64,000 nt of DNA, taken from contig JACRBN010000026.1 of the NCBI GenBank assembly GCA_016213105.1, forward strand, positions 744,001-808,000. The letters are read 5' to 3'. The stretch is from Chloroflexota bacterium. GTDB lineage: Bacteria > Chloroflexota > Anaerolineae > Anaerolineales > Villigracilaceae. Shown one piece after another: positions 1 to 8,627 of this stretch (the first letter of the stretch is position 1; each line of letters begins with the position of its first letter). Under the pieces are notes generated by a model that was not told the origin of the DNA, did no database searches, and was given only the letters and a program-made list of their open reading frames with translations. The position numbers and the translations under genes were made by a program.

Positions 1-635
1 CGCCGCGTGGACGTATCCAGCACCGCCACGGCCACGCCCTGCGGCAGGGGCGCATGTTGGATGTCGAGCGTGCGGCAGTCCATGAAGAGCGCGTGCCCCT
101 TTTTCGAGGCGGCGCTGGCCATCTGGTCCATGATGCCGCAGTTGACGCCCACCCACTGATTCTCTGCCTTTTGCGAGAGACGCGCCATGAGTTTGGCGTC
201 CCACTCGAAGCCCGAGGCGCAGGCAAAGGCGCGCGCCGTCGCCAACTCCACCGCGGCGGAGGAGGACAGGCCCGCTCCGCGCGGCACTTCGCCGGTCATC
301 ACGCCCTCCCAGCCGCGCAGGGAGTAGCCCGCCTCGCGTAAGGCCCACGCGACTCCCTTGGGGTACTCGGCCCAGCCCTCGCCCTTCTCGATGCCGTCGA
401 GCTTGAAAACGGAATCCAGCTCCAGGTCCAGGGAGTGGATGTGGACCAGGCCATCCGCGCGCGGGCGGAGCGCGATCCAGACCGCATGGTCGATTCCCAT
501 CGGCAGGACGTAGCCGTCGTTGTAGTCGGTATGCTCCCCGATCAGGTTCACCCGCCCGGGCGCGCGGACAATCCATTCGGGTTTGGCATTAAAATGGAGT
601 TCGAAGGCATGTTGGAGCGTTTGCGAATTTAACAT
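1..635 (-). CDS. galK: Galactokinase, 5' part (runs off the window)
   Basis: GHMP-family kinase that phosphorylates D-galactose at C1 in the Leloir pathway, in the cytoplasm. Translating the minus strand from the ATG at 635 gives 211 codons without a stop. The N-terminal galactokinase signature GRVNLIGEHTDYNDGYVLP is at about residues 30-48. The GHMP ATP-binding loop PRGAGLSSSAAVE is at about residues 118-130. A GIMDQMAS stretch follows at about 170. A GGGAGG Shine-Dalgarno sits 8 nt before the start. The C-terminal half is beyond base 1. The gene is transcribed away from the rest of the window and no other Leloir gene is visible. The order of signature and ATP loop makes galactokinase more likely than another GHMP kinase. 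Confidence 0.93.
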   Translation of the reverse strand, partial: MLNSQTLQHAFELHFNAKPEWIVRAPGRVNLIGEHTDYNDGYVLPMGIDHAVWIALRPRADGLVHIHSLDLELDSVFKLDGIEKGEGWAEYPKGVAWALREAGYSLRGWEGVMTGEVPRGAGLSSSAAVELATARAFACASGFEWDAKLMARLSQKAENQWVGVNCGIMDQMASAASKKGHALFMDCRTLDIQHAPLPQGVAVAVLDTSTR

Positions 636-684
636 AGCGCGGCCTCCCGCCGCAACACTTGAGTTGAGCCTGCTGAAATCAAAT

Positions 685-718
685 GCTCCCGCTGGCGGAT
701 TGCAAATCCGCCAGGAGC
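685..718. repeat. REP-like palindrome, GGATTGCAAATCC family
   Basis: Arms TGGCGGATT (693-701) and AATCCGCCA (705-713) enclose a GCA loop. GCTCC/GGAGC flanks extend the symmetry. This is one of several related palindromes in the window (20954, 32670, 32707, 32745, 34026, 34087). It lies between galK and the divergent gene at 776. Confidence 0.75.
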
Positions 719-775
719 GCGAGTTGGAGTTTTCGCGAATTTAGCATGAAGCGATTTTATTCGATTTGAGGCCGA

Positions 776-2344
776 GTGGAAGACCAGGATTTGATCACAA
801 CCTATGAGCCGGTGCTGCGTTTCGCGAAGAGCGAACGTTTTTTCCCGATGGCGGTCGAGCCGTATCTCGAAGCCTGCCAGCTTTTTCCAAGCGGGCCCGA
901 GGCGGTGGTGGAGATCGTCACGCACATCGGGGAGGCGCTGCACAACCGCATCGGGAAATTGCAAAGTGAGCAATATTACCTGCGCTTCGTCAACGATTTG
1001 TTGAGCGACTCGGATGGCTGGGTTTGGTGGGGGGGTCTGTCTGCGCTGGGCATGGTGCTGGCGTGGTTGATCGCTGGTTTCACGGGGCTTGGCATCGCGG
1101 TGACGGCTTCGGCGCTGGCGGCGCTGGTGCTTTTCATGCTGGTCTCGCCGATCCGCCTGCGCATCATTCCCGCTATCTTTGCCGCGGTCTTTTTCATCTA
1201 TCTCGAACTGCTGCCTGTCCGCTTTTTTCTGAAGCCGTACCTGAACATCGCGGTTGAATATTTGGTGCTGCTTCCGCTTTACCTATTGGCGCTGTTCTAT
1301 CTGTCGGTGCGCACGATGAAATTCATCCTCAACCGCATCATCCCCGAGGGCCCGGGCCTGGTGATGGATATGCTTTCGCAGGCTACCGAGAAGATCGCGC
1401 AGGAAGCCTACGGGCGGTATGCCAGGCTGGTGGAGGATGACCCGCATCCCACGTATTACGCGCGCGTACTGCATGAGAACGATGCGGCTGGCGCCGCGTG
1501 GACGGTGATCCAGTATCATTTTTTCTATGCCTTCAATGACTGGAGGCTGGCCGCCAACGGCATGAACCATCACGAGGGCGATTGGGAATTGGTGGCGGTC
1601 TATCTCAAGCAGGGCGAACCCTACGCGATATTGTTTTCACAGCACGATGAGGGCGGGATGGAGTATTGGCGGGATGTGCGCAAGGTGGTCGATGCGCAGG
1701 GGCATCCCACTCTGCATCCCATCATCTATTCGGCGCTGGGATCGCACGCGAATTACAGCCGCCCGGTGGTGATCCGTTCACCGAGCCTGTACCGCACGGG
1801 ACTGGCCCAGCGCTTTTTGTTCTGGGCCGACGGCTTGATCCATTACACCTTCCTGTTATTCAATCCCAACGAAAAGGCGCGCCAGATCGCGCTCAACGAG
1901 TTGTATTCCCATCCCACCAGTTTCCTCTCCGAGGATGCGCTGGCCGGCCTGCGCGATGAGGAAGATCATTACATCATCAGCCTGCCGCTGGAGATCGCTT
2001 CGGGCGATGGGCTGCGGGTGGGACCCGCAGGGGATGTCCAGCGCGAACCCGTGGCGAAGTCGAGCAGCTACCTCAAGCGCGCCATGTCGGAACGTCCCGT
2101 CACCCGCCCGACCGTCCGCGAATGGAGGCGGGAACACTTGAATCCTGAACCGGATTGGCTGCACTACAAGGGTCTGTGGGGAGTCAAGAGCATTTTGAGG
2201 AATGAGTCTGGTCCGCCCGGCCCGAAGTGGGATCGGCCCGGCAAAAGCGGAATCCCTGAAGTTCGAATGCGATGGGGGCAGCCGCTGAAATGGCTGGCTT
2301 TGCTGGAAGCTGGAAAGGGTCGGTTGAATAATCGTAAGCGTTGA
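776..2344 (+). CDS. Membrane protein with Vps62-like domain
   Basis: A 522-residue protein of unknown function that starts with GTG at 776. Residues 1-80 are soluble. About four hydrophobic segments lie between residues 80 and 190. The rest is soluble and contains HFFYAFNDWR, NHHEGDWELVAVYL (about 263-276) and YSALGSHANYSRP (about 319-331). The spacing of the HEGDWE and SALGSHANY motifs matches the Vps62/DUF946-type domain known from eukaryotic Vps62 and many bacterial proteins. The biochemical role of that family is not established. The His, Glu and Asp residues of the motifs could bind metal, which is inference. It stands alone between galK and the convergent methyltransferase gene. Confidence 0.7.
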   Translation: MEDQDLITTYEPVLRFAKSERFFPMAVEPYLEACQLFPSGPEAVVEIVTHIGEALHNRIGKLQSEQYYLRFVNDLLSDSDGWVWWGGLSALGMVLAWLIAGFTGLGIAVTASALAALVLFMLVSPIRLRIIPAIFAAVFFIYLELLPVRFFLKPYLNIAVEYLVLLPLYLLALFYLSVRTMKFILNRIIPEGPGLVMDMLSQATEKIAQEAYGRYARLVEDDPHPTYYARVLHENDAAGAAWTVIQYHFFYAFNDWRLAANGMNHHEGDWELVAVYLKQGEPYAILFSQHDEGGMEYWRDVRKVVDAQGHPTLHPIIYSALGSHANYSRPVVIRSPSLYRTGLAQRFLFWADGLIHYTFLLFNPNEKARQIALNELYSHPTSFLSEDALAGLRDEEDHYIISLPLEIASGDGLRVGPAGDVQREPVAKSSSYLKRAMSERPVTRPTVREWRREHLNPEPDWLHYKGLWGVKSILRNESGPPGPKWDRPGKSGIPEVRMRWGQPLKWLALLEAGKGRLNNRKR

Positions 2345-2462
2345 ATGATGCAAAGGGAAGCGCATCGTTTCAGAAGCGTTTTTTATTTTTGGATGGGGGC
2401 CAGGCTGTTCCCACTTTTCAAAACAATCCTGACAACGGGTTTGTCTGTGACGCCCGCTATGG

Positions 2463-3389
2463 CTATTTCGCGCCCCAGCGCGCATAGACTGCCTGGGATA
2501 GCAGGCGGTTCGCGCTTTGTTCGCGCGTGACCAGTTCGCCCGCGTCGACGCTGCCTTTGAAGCCGGACATCATCTCTTCCACGGTCTGGGCCACGTGAAT
2601 GGCGGAGGCGCGCACCGCGTACACGGTCGCCACCAGGAAGAGCGGGTCATCGCTCAGGATGGCGCGGCAGGCGGCCAGCAGGTCGGGCAGGGACTTGTAC
2701 ACCTCCCAGACCTCACCCTTCGGTCCGCGCCCAAACTTGGGCGGGTCGAGCAGGATGCCGTCGTACTTTGCGCCGCGGCGTGCCTCGCGCTCGACGTACT
2801 TGACCGCGTCTTCCACGATCCAGCGGATGGGACGCTCCTCCAGTTTCGAGAGGGCTTGATTCTCGCGCGCCCAAGCCACCGACTTCTTGGAAGCATCCAC
2901 GTGCGTGACGTGTGCGCCCGCCGCGGCTGCCGCCAGCGAGGCCAGCCCGGTGTAGCCGAACAGGTTGAGCACCTTCACGGGCCCCCTTCGACTTCGCTCA
3001 GGATGCAGCCCCGCTTGTTGAATGGAATCCGCCACGAAATCCCAGTGGGCGGCCACCTCGGGGAAGACGCCCAGGTGACGGCCAGGTGTGGTCATGGCCC
3101 AGAAGCGGAGTTTCTCCCCTCTCGGAAGGGGATAGGACATGCTCCACTTCTCTTCCATCTTCTTTTTCGGAATCCAATGTCCGCCGCTTTCCTCGGCGCT
3201 GGGCTGGAAGACGGCGTGGACGTTGCTCCACTCGGAGGGGGGCAGGGCGCGCGTCCACATGGCTTGCGCCTCGGGGCGCGCAAAGATGTACTTGCCGAAG
3301 CGTTCGAGCTTCAGGCCGTCGCCTGAGTCGAGCAGGGCATAGTCGCTCCAGCGGGGGGATTCGAGCAGGGTGAAGGAAAAGTCGGTCAT
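2463..3389 (-). CDS. Class I SAM-dependent methyltransferase, RlmI-like
   Basis: 308 residues. The Rossmann core carries the SAM loop VLNLFGYTGLASLAAAAAGA (about residues 150-169), the acidic loop HVDASKKSVAWARENQ, and the catalytic-type motif LLDPPKFGRG (about 226-235). This layout matches the RlmI/Methyltrans_SAM family, which methylates a base in large-subunit rRNA. The PUA domain of full-length RlmI is missing, so the substrate is uncertain. The start at 3389 (MTDFSFTLLE) matches the start of this short subfamily, and longer in-frame starts lack support. The residues LHPERSRRG just before the SAM loop are encoded by a short genomic repeat inserted in frame (2984-3008). Confidence 0.85.
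   Translation of the reverse strand: MTDFSFTLLESPRWSDYALLDSGDGLKLERFGKYIFARPEAQAMWTRALPPSEWSNVHAVFQPSAEESGGHWIPKKKMEEKWSMSYPLPRGEKLRFWAMTTPGRHLGVFPEVAAHWDFVADSIQQAGLHPERSRRGPVKVLNLFGYTGLASLAAAAAGAHVTHVDASKKSVAWARENQALSKLEERPIRWIVEDAVKYVEREARRGAKYDGILLDPPKFGRGPKGEVWEVYKSLPDLLAACRAILSDDPLFLVATVYAVRASAIHVAQTVEEMMSGFKGSVDAGELVTREQSANRLLSQAVYARWGAK
2984..3008. repeat. Short repeat inserted in frame in the methyltransferase gene
   Basis: The sequence CCCTTCGACTTCGCTCAGG and its continuation encode LHPERSRRG on the minus strand. This unit is familiar as a dispersed short repeat in many environmental bacterial genomes. Here it fills the loop between the N-terminal domain and the SAM-binding motif and keeps the frame. 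Confidence 0.6.
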
Positions 3390-3442
3390 GGCGCCTTCAA
3401 GTAATTGTTGGGATGGAGTGCAGGCTTTAGTCTGTGTTGCGT

Positions 3443-3460
3443 TGTGGACTGAAGTCCACA
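3443..3460. repeat. Palindrome, GACTGAAGTC family
   Basis: TGTGGACT and AGTCCACA flank a central GA, giving an 8-bp perfect stem. A related half (CTTTAGTCTG) lies just upstream. Two further members with the same core but different, still complementary flanks are at 50898-50951. Confidence 0.6.
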
Positions 3461-3507
3461 TTCCGAAAAACGCAATGGGATGTTAATGAAGCAACCAAAA
3501 GTACTAC

Positions 3508-3536
3508 TTGCTTTTTGCCCACGGAAACCGTATAAT
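3508..3536 (+). promoter_or_regulatory. Sigma70-type promoter of the dcw cluster
   Basis: -35 TTGCTT (3508-3513), 17-bp spacer, -10 TATAAT (3531-3536). Transcription would begin near 3543, about 70 nt before mraZ. The three MraZ boxes start directly after the -10 element. Confidence 0.8.
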
Positions 3537-3563
3537 GTGGGAAGAAGTGGTAGAAAGTGGTAG
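3537..3563 (+). promoter_or_regulatory. MraZ operator: three GTGG boxes at 10-bp spacing
   Basis: GTGG occurs at 3537, 3547 and 3557, and the last two sit in AGTGGTAGAA and AGTGGTAGGG. Direct GTGG-containing boxes one helical turn apart upstream of mraZ are the known binding pattern of MraZ. Their position over the -10 and start site predicts autorepression of the whole cluster. Confidence 0.8.
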
Positions 3564-3612
3564 GGCGCCGGTCATCCCGGCGTTCGCCTGTTAAAAAAAG
3601 GAAGTAGCACAA

Positions 3613-4053
3613 ATGTTCTTAGGTCAGTACCAGCACACACTCGATGACAAGGGCCGCCTGATGATCCCGGCGCGCTTTCGTGAGCTGCTGGTTGGCGGCG
3701 CCTTCATCACACAAGGCTTCGACCGCTGTCTCATGGTGATGACGACGAGTTACTTCGAGGAAGTCTACCGCCGCATCAATGCCATGAACCTGGCCGACCC
3801 CACCGCGCGTCTGCTCCGCCGCCTGATCCTGGCGAACGCCTACCCGGTGGAAGTGGACAAGGTCGGGCGCGTGCTCGTGCCCACCAACCTGCGCCAGGTG
3901 ATCGGCCTGGAGGGCGAGGCCATTGTGGCAGGTCAAGGCGATTACTTTGAAGTGTGGACTCCTGCTCTTTGGCAGGAACAACAGGCGCAATTGCTGGATG
4001 TGGAAACCAACAACCAGCGTTTTGCTGCCCTCGACCTTTCATCGAAGCCGTAG
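3613..4053 (+). CDS. mraZ: Transcriptional regulator MraZ
   Basis: A 146-residue DNA-binding protein with two tandem SpoVT/AbrB-like half-domains. The first holds the signature DDKGRLMIPARFRE (about residues 11-24) and the second VDKVGRVLVPTNLRQ (about 81-95). MraZ forms ring-shaped oligomers and regulates the division and cell wall cluster by binding repeats in its own promoter, and such repeats are seen at 3537-3563. The start follows an AAGGAAG Shine-Dalgarno. It is the first gene of the cluster. rsmH follows after 26 bp. Confidence 0.96.
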   Translation: MFLGQYQHTLDDKGRLMIPARFRELLVGGAFITQGFDRCLMVMTTSYFEEVYRRINAMNLADPTARLLRRLILANAYPVEVDKVGRVLVPTNLRQVIGLEGEAIVAGQGDYFEVWTPALWQEQQAQLLDVETNNQRFAALDLSSKP

Positions 4054-4079
4054 CGCAAACAGCGTTTTGCGCATTCATT

Positions 4080-4997
4080 ATGCAGCCGCATCTGTCCGTA
4101 CTTTATCAAGAGATTATACACGCATTACAACCCCGACCTGCGGGGCGGTATGTGGATGGAACACTGGGCGCGGGCGGTCACGCCCGCGGCATTCTGGAGG
4201 CCTGCGCACCAGACGGGCGCTTGCTGGGATTGGATGTTGACCCACAGGCGTTGGCGCTTGCCCGTGAGACCTTGGCTCCTTACGGGGAGCGCGCGCAACT
4301 GGTCCAGGCCTCCTATGAAACTTTCGCCGTCCAACTCTCGGCCCTCGGCTGGGATGCGGTGGACGGCGTGATCCTCGACCTGGGCGCGTCGTCCATGCAG
4401 TTCGACCGCCCCGAGCGCGGCTTCTCCTTTTTACAGGACGGCCCGCTGGACATGCGCTTCGGACCTTCCGCCCCCCACAACGCGGCGGAACTGGTCAACG
4501 AATGGGACGAGCGGGAACTGGCGGATCTGATCTTCCGCTACGGCGAGGAACGCGACTCGCGCCGCATCGCCCGCGCCATCGTCAAGGCCAGGCCGCTGCA
4601 CACGACCCGTGAGCTGGCCGCCGTCATCGAAGCCGCCGCCCCCCGACGGGGCGCGCACATCCACCCCGCCACGCGCACCTTCCAGGCCCTGCGCATCGCT
4701 GTCAACGAGGAATTGGCCGCAGTGGCGAACACGCTTCCGCAGGCGGTGGCCGCCCTCAGGCCCGGCGGACGGCTGGCGGTGATCTCCTTCCACTCGCTGG
4801 AGGACCGCATCGTCAAGGACTTCTTCCGCGAGCAGGCCAGGGACCTGGTCAACCCGCCTTACGAGCAGTTCTACGCCGTCGAACGCCCGGCGATCATCAA
4901 GGAAATCACGCGCAAACCGCTCACAGCCTCGGAAGAGGAGATCAAGGACAACCCCCGCGCGCGCAGTGCCAAACTTAGAGTAGCAGAGAAATTATGA
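4080..4997 (+). CDS. rsmH: 16S rRNA (cytosine-1402-N4)-methyltransferase RsmH
   Basis: 305 residues. It methylates N4 of C1402 in the 16S rRNA decoding site. Typical landmarks are HLSVLYQEII at the N-terminus, the SAM loop VDGTLGAGGHARGIL (about 25-39), ILDLGASSMQFD (about 100-111), GFSFLQDGPLDMRF and RPGGRLAVISFHSLEDRIVK near residue 235. The ATG at 4080 gives the family's usual N-terminus. The frame stays open upstream into mraZ, but that extension has no family similarity. No good Shine-Dalgarno is visible before 4080, so translation may depend on the mraZ stop 26 bp upstream. The stop overlaps the next start as ATGA. Confidence 0.95.
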   Translation: MQPHLSVLYQEIIHALQPRPAGRYVDGTLGAGGHARGILEACAPDGRLLGLDVDPQALALARETLAPYGERAQLVQASYETFAVQLSALGWDAVDGVILDLGASSMQFDRPERGFSFLQDGPLDMRFGPSAPHNAAELVNEWDERELADLIFRYGEERDSRRIARAIVKARPLHTTRELAAVIEAAAPRRGAHIHPATRTFQALRIAVNEELAAVANTLPQAVAALRPGGRLAVISFHSLEDRIVKDFFREQARDLVNPPYEQFYAVERPAIIKEITRKPLTASEEEIKDNPRARSAKLRVAEKL

Positions 4998-5461
4998 ACC
5001 TGGATTCCGTCAACCATTTCGTCCACGCCTATCGCATGACCCCCTGGCGCGTCCAACGCCAGTGGATCGTGACCTTTTTGCTGGCAGTGATCACGCTGGC
5101 GATGGTGGCCGCCCTGTACCTGGACGTGACCGCCCAGGCGGCCATCACCGGCCGCCGCATCCAGGATATGACCTACCAGATGAGCATCATCCAGCAATCC
5201 AATGGCGACCTGGAAACCCGGCTGGCTTCGTTGACCTCGGCCAGCGTCATGGAACAGCGCGCCCTGAACCTTGGCTACCGCCCGGTCACCACGGATGAAA
5301 TGGAATACCTGGTGGTGCCGGGGTATGTCCCGTCCCAGCCCGAGATACTGTCGGCCGCCCCCAAACCGCCTGTGAACCTTGCGGGAAATCCTTCCGAATA
5401 TACACAGTCCCTGTTGGATTGGTTCGATCAGGCGTTCCAGCAGTTTGGAGATGGACGATGA
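4994..5461 (+). CDS. ftsL: FtsL/DivIC-like septum protein
   Basis: 155 residues. A short basic cytoplasmic end is followed by one transmembrane helix (about residues 27-47), then a heptad-like extracellular segment (about 50-85: QDMTYQMSIIQQSNGDLETR) and the stretch VMEQRALNLGYRPV typical of FtsL/DivIC proteins. FtsL forms a complex with FtsQ/DivIB and activates the FtsW-FtsI synthase at the septum. Primary sequence conservation in this family is weak, so the call rests on topology, coiled coil and position between rsmH and ftsI. It overlaps both neighbours by ATGA junctions. Confidence 0.8.
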   Translation: MNLDSVNHFVHAYRMTPWRVQRQWIVTFLLAVITLAMVAALYLDVTAQAAITGRRIQDMTYQMSIIQQSNGDLETRLASLTSASVMEQRALNLGYRPVTTDEMEYLVVPGYVPSQPEILSAAPKPPVNLAGNPSEYTQSLLDWFDQAFQQFGDGR

Positions 5462-7209
5462 GACAGCAATACGCCTGGCGCTCGAATCTCCTGGTCAGCG
5501 TGCTTGCCCTGGCTGCGTTTTTGGTGCTGGCGCAAATGGTCCGCATCCAAAATAGTGAAGAGGCGGTCATTTTCCGTCTGCAGAGCCTCAGTTACGCCAG
5601 CGAATTGCGCACTTTCTACCCCGACCGCGGCGAGATCTACGACCGCAACGGTCACCTGCTGGCGGGCAACCGCACCGTGTACGAAGTGGGCATGAACCTG
5701 GGCGCCATGCGCGATCCCAGCGCGATTGCCCTGGCCGTCAGCGCGCAGCTTGGCCTGGATTACAACGAAGTGCTGGGCCAGTTGACCGCGCCGCCGGAAG
5801 GGTTGAGCTACCTGGTGCTGGCCAACTACGTGGAAAGCGACAAGGCCCTGGCCTTGCAAGCCTTGCAGAAGGACGCCCAGATGCAGGCCGCGGAGGGGAC
5901 CTCTGGCGCCTTGACCGGGTTGGAGTTCAGCACGCATCCCCAGCGCAGTTATCCCGAGGATTCACTGGCCTCCAATATCCTGGGCTTTGTCAACCGCGAA
6001 GGCCGCGGTTATTTCGGTGTGGAGGAAAAATACAATGACCTGCTGGCGGGAAATCCCGTGCAGGTGCTGGTTCCCACCGACCCGAACCGCGCCGTCGAAA
6101 TTCCGCACGTGTCGAACGGCACCACCCTCGTGCTCACCATCCATCGCGATTTGCAGGATGCCGCCGAGGAAATCCTCGACAATGCCTTGAGCACCTACGG
6201 GGCTTCCGGTGGAACGATCATCGTCATGGACCCGAAGACGGGGGAGCTTCTGGCCATGGCTGTCACGCCGCGCATGAACCTGAACGAGTTCTGGAATTAT
6301 GGCGTCATCTACGACACCGCCAGCGAATTCAACCAGTCGGTCAGCGTGCCCTACGAGCCTGGCTCCGTCCTGAAGATCCTCACCATGGCCGCCGCGCTGG
6401 ATAGCAACACTGTGACCCCCGCCACGTCCTTCTTGGATACGGGCGCGATCATGGTCGGCGGCGTCACCATCCAAAACTGGGACCGCCAGGCCTGGGGTCC
6501 GCAGGACATGGTGGGCTGCCTGCAACACTCGTTGAACGTGTGCATGGCCTGGCTCTCCACCTCGATGGGTCCCGAGATCTTCTATGGCTACATGGACCGC
6601 TTCGGCCTCGGCCGCCCGACCGGCGTGGATCTGTCTGGGGAAGCGGCCGGCCGCCTCAAGATCCCCGGCGATGAAGACTGGTACCCGGTCGATCTGGGCA
6701 CCAACTCCTTTGGACAGGGCATTGCTGTCACCCCGATCCAGATGTTGATGGCCGCCTCGGCCATTGCCAACGACGGGCACATGGTCACGCCGCGCGTGTT
6801 GTACGCCATGATGCGCGAAGGCCGCCAGTACAACGTCACGCCGCAGTTCGCCGGCATGCCCATCTCGCAGGCCACGGCCGACACGCTCAGCGAAATGCTG
6901 GCGCTCTCCCTCGAACAGGAATCCTCCAATGCGCTGGTGCCCGGCTATCGCGTGGCTGGCAAGACCGGCACCGCGCAGATCCCCACGGAGAGCGGTTTTT
7001 ACGATGCCACCAAGACCAACGCCTCCTTTATTGGTTGGGGCCCGGTGGACGACCCGCGCTTCATGATCTACGTCTGGCTCGAACAACCCTCGGCCTCCAT
7101 CTGGGGCTCCGAGACGGCTGCCCCGGTCTTCTCGGAAATCGCCAGCAAGACCGTCATTCTTTTGGACATACCGCCCGATATCATCCGCTTGCAGATTGCC
7201 GCCCGCTAA
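5458..7209 (+). CDS. ftsI: Division-specific penicillin-binding protein (PBP2/FtsI type)
   Basis: 583-residue class B transpeptidase that cross-links septal peptidoglycan together with FtsW. One N-terminal membrane anchor (about residues 11-28) is followed by the dimerisation domain starting FYPDRGEIYDRNGHLLAGN (about 57-75) and the transpeptidase domain. The three active-site motifs are present: SVLK with Ser303, SLN (about 358-360) and KTG (about 502-504). No PASTA repeats follow. The start at 5458 is the ATGA overlap with ftsL, and the open frame upstream is not needed. It is followed directly by murF, so the usual murE position is empty. Confidence 0.93.
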   Translation: MRQQYAWRSNLLVSVLALAAFLVLAQMVRIQNSEEAVIFRLQSLSYASELRTFYPDRGEIYDRNGHLLAGNRTVYEVGMNLGAMRDPSAIALAVSAQLGLDYNEVLGQLTAPPEGLSYLVLANYVESDKALALQALQKDAQMQAAEGTSGALTGLEFSTHPQRSYPEDSLASNILGFVNREGRGYFGVEEKYNDLLAGNPVQVLVPTDPNRAVEIPHVSNGTTLVLTIHRDLQDAAEEILDNALSTYGASGGTIIVMDPKTGELLAMAVTPRMNLNEFWNYGVIYDTASEFNQSVSVPYEPGSVLKILTMAAALDSNTVTPATSFLDTGAIMVGGVTIQNWDRQAWGPQDMVGCLQHSLNVCMAWLSTSMGPEIFYGYMDRFGLGRPTGVDLSGEAAGRLKIPGDEDWYPVDLGTNSFGQGIAVTPIQMLMAASAIANDGHMVTPRVLYAMMREGRQYNVTPQFAGMPISQATADTLSEMLALSLEQESSNALVPGYRVAGKTGTAQIPTESGFYDATKTNASFIGWGPVDDPRFMIYVWLEQPSASIWGSETAAPVFSEIASKTVILLDIPPDIIRLQIAAR

Positions 7210-7211
7210 CC

Positions 7212-8627
7212 ATGCTCACACTTGCCGACGCACTCGAAGCCCTCACAGGTCTCCGCCCGGAGAACGCCGCCACGGTCATTACCGAGGCGGCCATCGACTC
7301 GCGCCAGGCCATCCCGGGCTCGCTGTTCGTCGCCATTCCCGGGGAGCGCGCGGATGGACACGACTTCATCGGCGAAGCATTTCGGCGGGGAGCCTCTTTT
7401 GCTTTAATCCAGCGCGAGGTGGACGCCGCATTTCGGACCCTCGACGTGCGCGGCGGCCTGACGGTGGATGCCGGCTTCGATTTGAATCCGCCCCTCTGCC
7501 TGCGCGTGGATAACACCGTCTCGGCCCTGCAGAAGATCGCCCGTTTCTGGCGCCGCCAGTTGAAGCTGCGCGTGGTGGGGATCACCGGCAGCGTCGGCAA
7601 ATCCACCACCAAGGAAGTGGTGGCGCAGGTGCTCAGGCAGCGCTACCGCACGCTCAAGAACCCGGGCAACCTCAACAACGAGATCGGCCTGCCGCTGACC
7701 GTGCTGCGACTCGGTTCGGGCTATGAGCACGCCGTGTTCGAAATGGGATTTTACGTGCCGGGCGAGATCGCCTTCCTGTGCGACATTGCCCGCCCGCAGG
7801 TCGGCTTGGTGAGCAATATCGGCACCGTTCATGCGGAGCGGGCTGGCTCGCAGGAGAACATCTTCCTGGGCAAATCCGAGCTGGTCCAGGCCCTGCCCGA
7901 GGATGGCGTGGCCATTCTGAACTTCGATGATCCGTGGGTCCGCAAGATGGAAGAAAAGACCCGCGCGCGCGTGTTCTTCTACGGCCTTTCGCCCGAAGCC
8001 GAACTGTGGGCCGACAACGTGGAAGGCCTGGGCCTGGATGGCATCCGCTTCCGCCTGCACTATCACCGTGAAACCCTGCACGCGCGCATCCCGATGATCG
8101 GGCGGCACTCGGTGCATACTGCCCTGCGCGCCGCGGCGGTCGGCCTGGTCGAAGACTTGACCTGGCAGGAGATCTTCGACGGCCTGCGCCAGGGACATAC
8201 CCAGTTGCGCCTGGTGGCGGTGCGCAGCGAAGCGGGCGCCCTGATCCTCGATGATACCTATAACGCCTCACCCGAATCCATGCTGGCGGCGCTCAACCTG
8301 CTCAGCGAACTGGACGGCCGCAAGATCGCCGTGCTGGGCGATATGCTCGAACTGGGTCCCTACGAAAGACAGGGACACGAGATGGTTGGAGTCCGCGCCG
8401 CCCAGGTGGTGGACACCCTGCTCACCCTCGGCGCGCGTGGGCGCATGATCGCAGACGCCGCCCGCAAGGCGGGGATGAAAGCCAATCGCGTGCTGGAGTT
8501 CCAATCCCCCGAACTGATCGTAGATTGGCTTGGAAAAAATCTCTCCAACAATGACGCGGTGCTCATCAAAGGCTCGCATGGCCTGCGCATGGACCGCATC
8601 ACCGCCGCCCTGGAGATCCGTTCATGA
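7212..8627 (+). CDS. murF: UDP-MurNAc-tripeptide-D-Ala-D-Ala ligase
   Basis: 471 residues. This Mur ligase adds the D-Ala-D-Ala dipeptide to the UDP-MurNAc-tripeptide. The N-terminal domain has the MurF pattern IDSRQAIPGSLFVAIPGERADGH. The ATP loop GITGSVGKSTTKE is near residue 122, NPGNLNNEIGLPLTV near 153, and DDTYNASPESM near 345, which separates MurF from MurE. The start lies 2 bp after the ftsI stop. The stop overlaps mraY as ATGA. MurE, which normally precedes it in this cluster, is absent here. Confidence 0.95.
   Translation: MLTLADALEALTGLRPENAATVITEAAIDSRQAIPGSLFVAIPGERADGHDFIGEAFRRGASFALIQREVDAAFRTLDVRGGLTVDAGFDLNPPLCLRVDNTVSALQKIARFWRRQLKLRVVGITGSVGKSTTKEVVAQVLRQRYRTLKNPGNLNNEIGLPLTVLRLGSGYEHAVFEMGFYVPGEIAFLCDIARPQVGLVSNIGTVHAERAGSQENIFLGKSELVQALPEDGVAILNFDDPWVRKMEEKTRARVFFYGLSPEAELWADNVEGLGLDGIRFRLHYHRETLHARIPMIGRHSVHTALRAAAVGLVEDLTWQEIFDGLRQGHTQLRLVAVRSEAGALILDDTYNASPESMLAALNLLSELDGRKIAVLGDMLELGPYERQGHEMVGVRAAQVVDTLLTLGARGRMIADAARKAGMKANRVLEFQSPELIVDWLGKNLSNNDAVLIKGSHGLRMDRITAALEIRS

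Noticed and set aside
3954-4079. 42-codon upstream extension of RsmH
   Set aside because: It runs inside mraZ, has no family similarity and no start signal. ATG at 4080 gives the normal N-terminus.
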